A stretch of DNA of 64,000 nucleotides from Nothophaeocryptopus gaeumannii (lineage: Eukaryota; Ascomycota; Dothideomycetes; Mycosphaerellales; Mycosphaerellaceae), in the NCBI GenBank assembly GCA_031771865.1, contig JASISA010000025.1:186001-250000 (forward strand). The letters run 5' to 3'. The notes below the pieces were generated by a model. That model was not told the origin of the DNA and did not search any database. It worked only from the letters and a program-made list of their open reading frames with translations. Positions 22,612 to 33,292 of this stretch are shown piece after piece. The position numbers and the translations under genes were made by a program. How positions within the stretch are numbered: the stretch's first letter is position 1; every line of letters begins with the position of its first letter.

Positions 22612-23355
22612 ATGGGTGCCCTTCGGTGGCTCAGGTCGCACTTCCGCCAGTTCAATGGCACACGCTGCACGGCAGCCAAAACTACAAGGTCCGCCATGAA
22701 GAGAGAAGAAGGCAAACGAAGGAGCGAGGAGGCAGTGGACTCAGTACTATCCGGATTACATCAGCTACAAGCTCCGCGCCATACATGGTATCGTGGTAGC
22801 CAGATTGCAATGCTGGTATGGCAGGAGTGGTGCAGGAGCCTTGATGCCTATGAAGTTCCTGGATCTGTTCCTGAAGATACCCATATGGAGGGGGGTATCA
22901 AGATCATCGGTGACCTTGTCTTCAATGGCGGTCTTCAACAGTGTCGATTCAAATGGGACAACGATATGGACGTAAAAACAAGATTTGGGCTCACGAGAAA
23001 GGTCTTGCAAGGCTCAGAGCATTCGATCACCATAACGCTGCACACTGTTGACTTACATCAACGTCGAAAAGACAAAAACTGCGGGACCTGTAAGCTCGGC
23101 ACTCTGCTACACGAATGCGTTCATGCTTACTTGCACTCATATGTCTGTATCGAGATCTGCGACGACGCCAAGTGCTCGAGGAACTACAGAGCCAATTTCG
23201 GAAATCTAGTCACGGAGGATTCTTTGCGATCATCGCCACACATCTCGAGGCCTTTGCCAGGCAATCTCGTACCTCATGTGCAATTGCAAACGCTTGAGAG
23301 TGTTCAGCACGACCACATCAATCGTGGGTATCTCTTGAAGCCAGGGGACCATTAA
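22612..23355 (+). pseudogene. SprT-like zinc metallopeptidase (copy 3), internal frame excursion
   Basis: Open for 247 codons. The N-terminal part reads IKIIGDLVFNGGLQQCRFKW, then TVDLHQRRKDKNC, then GTLLHECVHAYLHSY with the HExxH motif. The expected third-ligand segment is not in this frame. It appears in the neighbouring frame as SSHGGFFAIIATHLEAFA (about 23205-23265), after which the original frame again matches copy 2 (HVQLQTLESVQ). Two compensating single-base indels would explain this. As read, the protein lacks the third zinc ligand and should be inactive. Confidence 0.6.
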
Positions 23356-23409
23356 TGATGCCACCCCGATGGCCGAGAAGGAATCAGAGCGTGTAGCCTG
23401 AGATCTGTT

Positions 23410-23766
23410 ATGGTCGAGAGCTACGTCCGCGATCTGTCGTGGGCTGTGAAGCTCTCGTATCGTGAATGGTCTGATAGTAGCGTTTACTCTGACATCGCTA
23501 AGGGTGGAGGAAAAGAGCAATGGGACACCATAGGCATTGGTCAGTGGAGTCGCTTCCGTGAAATCGCTGGGCGAAAGAAGACTTTGGTGCCCCCGGCGCT
23601 CTCATCCAACTATCCCAACCATCCATACTATCTACGCCAGGTGTTGACGTGGTTCCGAAGCTTCCAGATCATCCAACCATGCCTGCTCATGAGCAAGGGA
23701 CAGATCGGAAGAAAAGAAGCCTCGAGGACAGCGAAACGAATGTTGATATGTGGAGGAATAACTTGA
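23410..23766 (+). CDS. hypothetical 118-residue ORF after SprT-like copy 3
   Basis: An ATG-initiated frame with fairly even composition (AVKLSYREWSDSS, YYLRQVLTWFRSF) 54 nt downstream of copy 3. I recognise nothing. It could be a displaced C-terminal part of the SprT-like gene, a separate small gene or chance. Confidence 0.22.
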   Translation: MVESYVRDLSWAVKLSYREWSDSSVYSDIAKGGGKEQWDTIGIGQWSRFREIAGRKKTLVPPALSSNYPNHPYYLRQVLTWFRSFQIIQPCLLMSKGQIGRKEASRTAKRMLICGGIT

Positions 23767-24153
23767 CATGTGGCCCAATCGTCGTTCTGCACTGACATGG
23801 ATGAAGCGCTATCGCTTGAAGAGAGCAGAGTCTGGCTAGCGTTCTGCAGACTTTGAAATGAAGATCTTGGATCTACGGAAATAGCATCTGTACATGACTA
23901 CGAGAACGAAAGAGATGCTGTCATGAGGGCCATTCAATTTCCCATCAATATGGGAGTAAAAGATTGACTAGTTCAGCACAGACATCAATTTTTGCCGCTT
24001 TTCACCTCCGACTTCCGACCTCAGTCGTCGTCTTTGGCCATCGTCCTTCCTCTCTTCTCCTCTGTTTCTGACTATTCCATCTCCAATCCAGCGATGTTCA
24101 TCTAAGCAGTCCATAGCCATAGCCATGGCCAGGCATAGAAGTGAAAGAAGAAG
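23767..24153. other. promoter region of the Gfd2-like gene
   Basis: CT-rich stretch at about 24000-24080 (CTTCCTCTCTTCTCCTC), typical of fungal core promoters, just upstream of the ATG at 24154. Confidence 0.4.
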
Positions 24154-25667
24154 ATGCGCCAGACAGCGAGCTTGTGGTCAACAAGACTGAAAATAAAAGT
24201 CCGAGCGGCCGCCAAACTCCGAATCAAGAAGTCGAAAGAAACAACAGACTATGGCGTTAAAGTCATCGATCACGCCAAACAGCGTCAGCTCGCGGCACAG
24301 GGCTTAGCTGTGCCCCTGGCGAGCAACGTGGTGGGGACTCGAAAGCCCATCCTACGCAAGCCACCGCCACCACGAGCGAGAGTCCTAAGCACACCAGGTA
24401 TTCCCATCAGTCAACTTAGAGCGCGGACGGTGAGGCTACGGTCAGGTAAGTGTCGAATTACGAATGATCTGTCTATGGTAAAGTTGACAAGTACAGTCCA
24501 GTTGCCACGTCTATCGACTAGAAACGTACCGCTTTCATCCCTTCTCGTCAAAAGGCAGAGACCTCGAAGATTGTCTGTTTCTCCTGCACGAACTCGATCT
24601 CGAGGTGGTGGAGGTGGAGCATCTGGGCAACGGAAAACTTCCAGACGATACCTTCTGAAGCAGGACTGGTGTACCTATGGTACCATTCACGAACTGCAAA
24701 CGGCAATCGGCCTGGCGGAGCCCACAACTACCAGCATTTTGCAATGGGCTACTGGGATCAATAATTCCGCCGAATCACACGAGGAAGTCACATTCGTCTC
24801 CATCGATCTGGAATGGGAAAGGACGGGGATCAAACAACACATCGTCGAAGCAGGTATCACTACTTTGCGAGCAAGTGACATTCGGAATCAAGCACCAGGT
24901 CCATTCCTCGAAGCACGGATAATGAAGATGGAACACCGTAAGTCTCGAAACCATCAAATATCTAACATTTCTCGCTAATCACCGCAGATCATTTCGTGGT
25001 AAACCCATTCTCCTCGGCCCTCTTCGAACCGAAGCTCCGGCCAAGGATGCAAACCTCCCTCTTCGGCAAGAGCACAATGGCATCCCCTGCAATAGTCCAG
25101 CAACACTTGACAGACATACTCTCTGGCCCCGGCCGCGTCGCGATCGTCGGCCAATCCGTCTTCAACGACATTCTAGAACTGATTCGAGATTGGCAATACG
25201 ATGTTCGAAAGATCCTGGGCCCCAGTCCGACTCTCTTCGACACCTACAATTTCGCCAACCGAGCAAATCTCGAAGGCGCGACATTCGAGAGGAGATCTTT
25301 GGGAGCGATTGCGCATCGACTCGGGATTCATTACAGGCATCATTCGAATAACGAGTTGTATTTGAAGGCGGTGTATAATGCGAGTAACGATGCTGCTTAT
25401 AGCTTGATAGCCCTCCTGCTATTCGGGCTGAGATGGAAGGATATCACAGCAGACTCTGACGAGGCTGTCCGAAAGAAGATGATATGGAATCATACTGGGT
25501 TGGTGGATGGGAACGTCAATACTTCGCCGAATGCTAAGGAGATTTGGAGGGACATGGAAGAGGAGCGGCGGAGGGCAAAACGACGGGGGGCCTCTTGGTG
25601 GTCTCGACTGACTGGCATTTTGCATAGATGGATTGGACGCCGCACGCCTACGAGGCCGTTTTCCTAG
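24154..25667 (+). CDS. Gfd2/YDR514C-like RNase H-fold protein, three exons
   Basis: Exons are 24154-24445, 24497-24937 and 24988-25667 (470 residues). The second intron (GTAAGT...CGCAG, 50 nt) is required to keep the frame. The first (51 nt, GTAAGT...ACAG) is a stop-free multiple of three and could also be retained. The basic N-terminus is followed from about residue 215 by a DEDD-exonuclease-like fold: FVSIDLEWERTG (first acidic pair), HHFVVNPF, then VAIVGQSVFNDIL and LFDTYNFANRANLEG. In yeast, Gfd2/YDR514C-type proteins carry this fold with uncertain activity. Gln replaces the usual His in the VGH(S) motif, so catalysis is doubtful. The stop overlaps the stop of the convergent small gene. 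Confidence 0.8.
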
Positions 25668-26157
25668 CCCGCGTAGTGCTCTTTGGACAGCACCCGTTCT
25701 GCCTTAGCCCAGCTGGCGTTTCGCTTTGACAGATTAAGAGCCATGGCCATGTGAAAGAGACAAAGCTGCCGTATGATACGCTCGGCCAGCTCAGCAAACT
25801 CGAACGCCTTCTCAGCTGCAACTGCTCTAGCTTGCCGGATCGGCGCGTTACTCATTACTGCATTTGAAGTCGGCTTCAGGTTTCGATCTCGTTATTGACA
25901 AACTCAATCGTTCGACCGAGAGCGCTATGATATGAATTCAACCATGCACCGTTGGTGTCAGGTCATTGGTTCTGGCGGGACTTATAGCGGCTTCTTGCTT
26001 TTGTACAGCTTGTGGGTTCTTCGACCTCGCCGACACCGCCTGTGGCAGCGGCATTCGCAGCAGGCTTGATAGCAGCTTCTCTGGCTATATCCTTTGCATT
26101 CACACCTCCATCGTATTCAGACCTAAAGAATACCTCCAGCTGCGCCTTGGTCGACAT
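25664..26157 (-). CDS. small two-exon gene of unknown function
   Basis: Proposed exons are 26157-26007 and 25857-25664 joined across a 149-nt intron (GTACAA...TGCAG) in phase, giving 114 residues. Exon 1 reads MSTKAQLEVFFRSEYDGG and an Ala-rich helix. Exon 2 reads RQARAVAAEKAFEFAELAER followed by IIRQLCLFHMAMALNL. It is helical, with no signal peptide or known motif. The weak donor and short exons keep confidence modest. Confidence 0.4.
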
Positions 26158-26799
26158 AGCTAAGGAGATGGAAACGCGCTCGACTGACAATTCCCATTCG
26201 TGGCGATTGTGCAGAAAATAAGCGAGTCCACCTGGTTTGCCCTGTGACACTACTTGCCTTTCGCTTACCAAAGAATCGTAGAAAGATGAGCTTTAATTGT
26301 AGCGGACACGCTGGCATTGAACACTGACGATGAGACTGTTCAGCGGCCTTCTTCGTGGAGCAGACCGATGATCTTGTTGGACATCATGACGACTTGCTTT
26401 CCAAACGCGACACCTCTGAGGTCCTCTTCGAATCTAAATAATACGCCGTAATACACACCAAAGCCGCTTAGCTACTGCATAAAACTCTGCGGCGGGCACT
26501 GGGGTTGCACAGCTTCGCTCTCGATGCCTTTTCCGGCTTGCAGGACATACGCTGCAGAAGCTTCAGATGGAGGATCGCACGAGACAATAGCGAGAAGACT
26601 GTACGTCTTGATTAACGTACATCATGTCTCCAGACTGGTCAACGCCAGGAAAGGAGCTCGCAGTGTCCCAAAGGTTTGGTGTATCCGCTTCGACCCAAAA
26701 AAGTCTGAAAAGCTTCGGCAGCGCCTTCCGAGATCAACTACTGGGCAAAGTCTGGTTTTGAATGGACGCACGACGTTGGCCGTCCTGAAAGCAGTCTCG
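26158..26799. other. intergenic
   Basis: No supported gene; short ORFs on both strands only. Confidence 0.45.
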
Positions 26800-27376
26800 C
26801 TAATGGTTCAAAGTATGTAGCGACATGCTTAATATTGCGCAGTATCTGCCGCCTTTCGAACACTTCGCTGTGCTCTGTAGCTCGTTACTATGCTGAGTGT
26901 CGAGGTCGCCAGAATCAACGTCCAGCTCGTGGGTATTAAACGGAAAAATTGATGCTGTATCCCCCGCTATGGGAAGCTTTTCGGTCAATTTAGATACTTC
27001 GGACGACCCGAGACGCGCATCTTTCTCCTGGGGCGAAAGGTCACTCGACACCAGGACGAGCGCGCATAAGATGAAGCTGAGAGCTTCTAGCTCCGCTTCA
27101 AGCTCGCTCCCTTTTGATGAGACCAGTAGCAACGGAGGTCTTATTCGAGGAGAAGCTCCTTGAAACATGTCGAGAATATGTCCCTTACTACTTGACGGAC
27201 GGTAACTGCGACTGTGAGCACTCGGCCTGATCGCCTGTAGCCATTCGATAATGGTATGTGCGCCTTCTCTGCTACTCTTCAAGAAGGCTACTGTCGCTTG
27301 CAGACAATCAGTAATTCGCCCAAAGTCTAGGCAGTATTGCGCTCCAGAGTATATATCTTGATATCGCTGGATCTCC
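26800..27376 (-). CDS. coding-like fragment of unknown protein (5' exon missing)
   Basis: Opens right after a plausible acceptor (AACTAG, 27377-27382) and stays open for about 190 codons to TAG. It reads IQRYQDIYSGAQYCLDF, AHTIIEWLQAIRPS, and a hydrophobic helix LEALSFILCALVLVSS. Composition looks coding but I recognise no family. The frame upstream of the acceptor is also open (GFHSAEAAESFDREKG), so the TAG there may instead be a nonsense codon. Confidence 0.33.
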
Positions 27377-27704
27377 TAGTTCTTCGACCGGTGGCCATTC
27401 GATTGAGAGTTTTGCTGGCTGCGAAGCTTTAAGCAGGTTTCTTCCCTGCGCCCTTTTTCACGATCGAAGGACTCTGCAGCCTCCGCGCTATGAAACCCGC
27501 GCAACAACGCAAGATCCCACGTACGAGCTCGTTAAGACGAGAGCGGAATGTTTTGAAGGTCACTGCTACAAAGATGGTATTGCAAATTGCTGTCGGAGCG
27601 GCCTGAAATTTGGACGTTTGGTGTTGTACCAATCCACTTCTAAGCCAAAACATAACCCGAGCGCAGCAGTGGTCCGAGAATGAGGCAGGGGAGTGCAGAG
27701 TGGC
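27377..27704. other. spacer downstream of the kinase gene
   Basis: About 330 nt. Contains the minus-strand open extension mentioned for the neighbouring fragment; nothing else supported. Confidence 0.4.
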
Positions 27705-29261
27705 TCAATCCTGGGACTCCGTAGAAAGGAATTGGGTGATGAAGTCGTCGTCGAAAAGATCCTGAGCCGAGGGCCTCTCTTCCGGAAGCCAGCGTAGTAT
27801 TTTTCGCATCAATTTGAGGAGCAACTCCTTGTCGTTTCCCTTCAGGCGAATTTCCCGCGACTCGAGAGTCTGGTTAGGGATTGGTGTAGCAGCAACCCAA
27901 TTACCTGCAATCTTGATTTAGGCTGCTTGGGCGACAGCGAGAGGCGGCATTCTGCCAGAGTCCGCAGTGCATAGCTTACCTTCCGAATCCCAATATCGGC
28001 GACATCGATCACTGCGTTCCAAGAACTGTTTCGGAGGATGTCCCATAAGAGAGATCATTTCTGCAAAGTGTAGCTCGTCGTTCAGATGACCATTCTTGAC
28101 TCCACGGAAAAGGCTGCGATCTTCGAGGAGGGTCCAGATCTAGACAGTGTCAGAGCCACAAGGGGTCAAAAGCAGCCTTCCACACATACCATCACGCCAA
28201 TAGACCACACGTCTATCTTCGAGTCCCATTGCATACCTGCAATCACCTCCGGAGCTCGAAAGGCACCAGGCATGACGTCGCCCGAGTGTTTCTGCTCTGG
28301 CTCACCCAGGAAAGCGGCGCCAAAGTCGGCGATCACCGGTGGATCGTAAGATGTTGGCATCGAGTAAGAAAGATGAATGGTGCGATCCGGCAAAATCTTC
28401 CGTGGCGATGGGCTGACAATCTCGGCTTGCTCGACCTTGGACACTGTAGCATCATCGGCGCCAACCAGTATGTTGTTCGGCGATAGATCTGGGAGCGTCT
28501 TAGCCAGTACTCCTAGACCTATTTAGGAGCAGAGACAGACCTGTGTGGACCACACCTGCTTGGTGCAAGAAGTATAGACCTGTCAGCACCACGTAGAGGA
28601 ACTTTTGTAGGAGTGTCTTGTCAAGCGCCCTGTCCTCGAAAAGATCGCGTAATTCTCGTAAAGCCAAGCCCAAGGCTGGGAAAACGAGGCATTGATGGTG
28701 CCCTCGAGGACCTTCGATGGTGAACTCGTCCAGTGACACGCGAAGGTGATTCCTGCCAGGATGATCCGTCTCAATTGATCTGATGTGGTGGGAAATGGCG
28801 ACTTCATTGGTGTTTTCCTCCCCGACGATGCACACCTTGACTGTGACTAGAGCACCCTCGCTTGACTTCTGTTAGTAAGTTGCATATCCGCAGACAGCAG
28901 ATTGACTCAACTAGAGATCTCGGCTCAACCAGACAGTAGAGGCAGTCCCGAAGCCCAGCTTCGCGACAACTTGGTACCTCGACTTGAAGATATCACCCAG
29001 CTCGACAGGATAGAACTTTTCGGCCTTGTAGCCGACGAGTCTTTCTTCCTCGAACTTTTCATGCACTGGCAGCAGAGGAAAGCCCGCGGTCGGGAAGACG
29101 CGAGGCTGAGCAGGTATCTGACTTGCTGCGCGAGCCATCAAGTTCTGACGCGGTGGACAAGGGCGCCTGAGAAGAGTCAAGCAGGTCCACAACGAGCTAT
29201 AGGGCGGAAAAGGCGCTCTGATCTTCAACACACGCTGGAAGGCCAGCTTTGTAGCTGCCAT
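27705..29261 (-). CDS. SRPK-like serine/threonine protein kinase, five exons
   Basis: Exons are 29261-28914, 28868-28541, 28488-28190, 28139-27980 and 27904-27705; the last four join with GT-AG introns of 50-75 nt. Exon 1 ends with the SRPK N-lobe (EKFYPVELGDIFKSRYQVV, glycine loop LGFGTASTVW). Exon 2 has the VAIK-type lysine (LVTVKV). Exon 3 has HTDLSPNNILVG (catalytic Asp, HTD in place of HRD as is common in this fungal group), IADFGAAF (DFG) and RAPEVIAG (APE). A C-lobe ends with RWLPEERPSAQDLFDD. Anomaly: exon 1 should end in phase 0 after RDL, but the next bases are TAGTTGAG. A phase-0 GT donor is absent, and the GT two bases on would shift the frame. The gene may be impaired or the site misread. 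The start could also lie upstream of 29261. Confidence 0.75.
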
Positions 29262-30505
29262 AGTAAGGACAAAGTACCTGCGATGGAGCCTTGCGGTAGC
29301 TGATTGACGCTGAGGATTCGCGAACGAGATGATGCCAAGCCTCAAGCCGCCTACCTTTACTCTACCGACCCTGAGTTGCAACGGATGGTAAGACGGCCTT
29401 GATCACAAGCCCAACAGTTCAGAATATCAGCCCCAAATTTGTTGATGACACACGGCGAAGACGATGATGGTCAGCATAGTGCGGACAGGAGGGCACAAGA
29501 CAGCGTCTAGATAGAGGAAGCCAAACGTGTTATGAATCGGTCTGAACAACCATTGAGATGAAGGAACCAACATATGATAGCTAAACTAACTATGCAACTG
29601 CACGCTTCGGAGAAAGGAAAACTTGTCTTCCCCTAAGAGGTTTCCATGATGCGGTATGCCAAGCACACGTGACCTGCTGACTCACATCACAACAGATGTT
29701 GGCGTCCGGCCTTGAAAGAGCTGCACCATGAACACAACGCTTACAATCGAGGAATTGCACACGGAAGCAGAGTCGGCGACGGACATAGCGATATAATGTG
29801 CTCGAAGAGCAGTAGTCGCCCGCATTTCGCGGGGCAATCTGGAGAAGCGAACGGCGGGGATCAAGATGGCGTCCATGTTTATCTTTGTCATTTTGCCTGC
29901 CAAGGTATGTGGTCTCTGGGCGAGAGGCGGTCGTGACACCATATTTGAGGGTGAATGAAAGAACGGATACGCCACGTGTGCAAGTACCGCGTTATGCCGC
30001 ACGATGTTGTGCCCTCAACTGATCTGTTCCATCTCTTTGGGTAGCGTACAACCAGCGGTCGTACTGATAGTTGTTGGGCGATAAGGATCTCTTGGAGATG
30101 GGTATTGCGGTGCTGAGGAGCACTCCGCGTGTCTATGTGTGCGAGAAGCGGAACCGGACCGGTCTGACTCGTAGGTGAGGTATGGCTGGCTCATCAGCTG
30201 GCGTCTGGGAGAGCATATCCGAAGACCACTTCAGCGTCGCCTGCAGGAGGTACTGCAGCTCGCGGGCTCACGATTCCGGCAATCTGTGCTTGGGTAGTAG
30301 TTGTAGCATAACGAGAACATGATGTTGATCAAAGAGGCGACGGTGAGAGTGGAGACGGTGCTGATGTTGGCTGATGAAGGAAAGGGCGGGAAGCTGGGAA
30401 GGCGGACGAGAACGCCTGCCTGAGGCTCCCAAACAGAACGTTCGAACGCGTTTCCCACAACGCGTTCTCGTCCTGCACCTTCACAATCATCCACTTTTCT
30501 CCAAG
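29262..30505. other. intergenic between divergent kinase and F-box-like genes
   Basis: About 1.2 kb of promoter space. A minus-strand ORF at 30002-29682 is open but unrecognised. No RNA gene or repeat seen. Confidence 0.45.
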
Positions 30506-31543
30506 ATGCCGAAACGCCCCGCAGCCGAGTCTCCAGCTGCAGAGCTCGGTATCACCAAACGACCACGAAATGACACGCTCTCGTTTCGTCTCCGCGACCT
30601 GCCCCTGGAGCTGCGAGAAGAGGTGTACCGATACCTCTTCGACGATTTGACCCGACCGCCTCGATATCCTTATAGCGAGTGGACTACGAAAGGCGCCTTC
30701 ACGGACTTTCTCAACCTATTGACAACGGACAAGGCGACGGGCAGCGAAGCCCAGAACATATTCGAGAAGGAGTACCAGCGAGACGTTGTCTTCTACTTCG
30801 AGGATGGCCCAGCTCTCTATGACTTCCAGAAACGATCACGAGGCATTCCGGCTCTTCGACAGGCCAACATCATGTTTCGCTTGAGAGGGGGCTTGGACGA
30901 AGACCTTGACTTGCTTGCAGATGATTCGGCGATGTTGATCGACGGGCAACCAGGCTACTCAGAGGAATGGATAGAAGAGCCTGCATTCTTTAACGATGCA
31001 TTACACGATTCAGACGACGACGACGATCCCATATATGCTCATGGTCCACGGTATTCTTGGCATCCGGAAGACCATGGATTCGAACTACAAGAGCACGAGA
31101 GAGGGGAGGACTCAAGTGCGCCTTTCATACCATACAAAGAGCTCACCTACCCTCCACTGCAAGGCTCCATTCGCTTGAAGAGCTATTCGTGGAGGAAGAA
31201 GCCCGCAAAGCCTGGTGCAAAACGTCGTCTCAAGAAGAAGGACTTCGAAGGAGCAATGATCATGGAAGGCAAGATCGGCGATGTCTCGTTTCAGCAATAC
31301 GACATTAGACTAGGGCGGAACAGGCTGGCAGCTCATCGAGATACTGAAGGACACGAGGAGAGTAGTCGGATTCTGCGCCAGGGAGTGGACTCACAGATCG
31401 ACGAGTTTCTTCGCTCTACCGGCTGGGGAGGGTTTCACGACTTGCACACAAGCGACGACGAAAGTACAGAGGACAGCAATGAAGATGACTTCGACGAGGA
31501 CGAGGACGAAGACGAAGAAGACAATGAGGATGAGGATCTTTGA
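30506..31543 (+). CDS. F-box-like nuclear-type protein with acidic tail
   Basis: I placed the start at ATG 30506 (MPKRPAAESP); the open extension upstream lacks protein character. It encodes 345 residues without introns. Residues ~28-50 (SFRLRDLPLELREEVYRYLF) match the short F-box-like helix pair found in many ascomycete proteins. A basic segment sits near 240-250 (KPGAKRRLKKKDFEG). The tail is extremely acidic (DEDEDEDEEDNEDEDL). F-box-like modules usually bind Skp1 in SCF ligases; the substrate domain is not recognisable. Confidence 0.75.
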   Translation: MPKRPAAESPAAELGITKRPRNDTLSFRLRDLPLELREEVYRYLFDDLTRPPRYPYSEWTTKGAFTDFLNLLTTDKATGSEAQNIFEKEYQRDVVFYFEDGPALYDFQKRSRGIPALRQANIMFRLRGGLDEDLDLLADDSAMLIDGQPGYSEEWIEEPAFFNDALHDSDDDDDPIYAHGPRYSWHPEDHGFELQEHERGEDSSAPFIPYKELTYPPLQGSIRLKSYSWRKKPAKPGAKRRLKKKDFEGAMIMEGKIGDVSFQQYDIRLGRNRLAAHRDTEGHEESSRILRQGVDSQIDEFLRSTGWGGFHDLHTSDDESTEDSNEDDFDEDEDEDEEDNEDEDL

Positions 31544-31769
31544 GAGAAGCAAATCACCTGCAAGCTCGCGCAGCATCACGAATCTGACACGAGCAGTGGA
31601 CTCCCGATGCACAGCGCTCAGCGAGGTTGAGACAGCTTTCACAGGAAGTATATTCCTAGGAGGATAAGTGTCTCCGGGCACCGCACGACCTGTAGCCGCT
31701 TAGAGAATCTCACGCCTTCTCGACATCTCTTGGGTTTCGGTCTCCGCAAAGAACTTGTTCAGGTCGAAG

Positions 31770-32850
31770 AAGCTTATCAATCGTTTCCACCAACCTCGTG
31801 GCTACCCCAGCACGGCTTGCTTGTCACATGGCTGGCTAAGCACGTTGGGTTGACGAAACCATCGACGTTCTTTCCAAAATCCCGGCGAAGGGCAGCAGAG
31901 ATGATTCGCTCGTCGTAGCAGAGTGGGAGGAGATCACAGCTACACTGGCCACCGAAAGAGCTGCTGCGACGGGATGGAGGAAGATCGTCTACGATGGCAT
32001 GTGGAGACGTACTATGGCTGCCTTCACCGTCCAACGTGGCAGCAGAACTCTGGAGCGGAAGTGATGACATACGTGAGTACATAATATAAAGGCTGGCGCA
32101 AAAACAGAGCTAAATGCTGTTGACACAGTACGTCGTCTACATCTTCCAAATGGCCAACCTCCCCGGCAACATCAACCCATCGCTTCCGGAGTCCAGTAAC
32201 CTCTCTTCATCGTCTTCACAACAGGCATGTTCTTCTACATGGACAAAACCGGCCGCCGACCACTCCTAATCTACGGCGCCCTCGCAATGGGTTTCTGCCA
32301 CTTCGTCGTCGGAGGCGTCCCGTCCTCCGCCGAGATCATGCCAGGCGATGTCAACGGCAATCCCAACATCCTCATCAGAGCCACTGCCTCAAAAGCAAAC
32401 ACCGTCATCGCATTCTGCTACCTGCTCATCATCATCTACGCCCTCACCCTAGCACCCGTCTGCTGGGTCTACGCCGCAGAAGTCTGGTCCTTCGAAACCC
32501 GCGCAACAGGCATGGGCATCGCCGCCAACGGAAATTTGCTCTTCACTTTCCCCCTCTGCCTCTACGGTTCATCAATTTCAAATGGGGTATGTGCATCGTG
32601 TTTGGATGTATGTGCATCTTAGCGGCCACACAGTTTTACTTCACGTATTCCGAGACTTGTGATAAAACGTTGGAGGAAGTTGAGGAGTTGTTTGCGTCGG
32701 GAACACCGAAGCCTTAGCATACGAAGCCGGGACATTCGAAGTTGAATGCGTTGATTGAGAATGTGAGGGAGAGGGTTTTGACGATCGGGTTTGTTGTTCA
32801 GGGGAAGGGTGGGGAGAAGGGGGTGAAGGTGGAGCTTGAGAAAGTGTGAT
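31770..32850 (+). pseudogene. MFS sugar-transporter relic
   Basis: Pieces of a sugar porter follow one another in different frames. They are a garbled PESPRW-type loop (near 31790), DETIDVLSKIPAKGS, WQQNSGAEVMTY, then across a likely intron YVVYIFQMANLPGNI. Next come a TAA in the GVQ segment, GMFFYMDKTGRRPLLIYG (the conserved D-x-x-GRRP loop), the last helices (CYLLIIIYALTLAPVCWVYAAE), a frameshift, and finally TYSETCDKTLEEVEELF with a TAG shortly after. The order is conserved, but several frameshifts and stops leave no usable protein. Confidence 0.8.
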
Positions 32851-33292
32851 AGGGAGAACGAAGGGTTCAATGGGAAGCTGCAGAGCCGTGATGTGTCTTT
32901 GGCTGATGGGCAGAGGCCGAGTTGGAATAGATCAGTAATCCTCGGCATGGCTGCATGTCAAAGAGCTCTTCACTTCCGGCTCGTTCGAGCCTCGCGACGT
33001 TATATGATGAAGCCATCTCAGAGCATGAACCCGGCTAAAAGCTCGGATACTAAGCTCGTGCCAAGGCCGGCAAGTGAATGATAGACCCCACTTTTCCGGT
33101 AGCCGAACCATCGTCGTCACCATCCTAGACTATCTGCATCAATGCCGGGCTATCTCATGATAATCACATGCAAACAATACTTCACTCCATCATAACGCCG
33201 CGAAAGATTACCTTCACATCGACGACAGACTCATCAATCGACCAAACGTCCAGAACGGTCACTCTTTCGACTGTTCGGACACCACCGCCAAG
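32851..33292. other. promoter region of nicotinamidase
   Basis: About 440 nt between the transporter relic and the nicotinamidase start. No gene seen. Confidence 0.5.
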
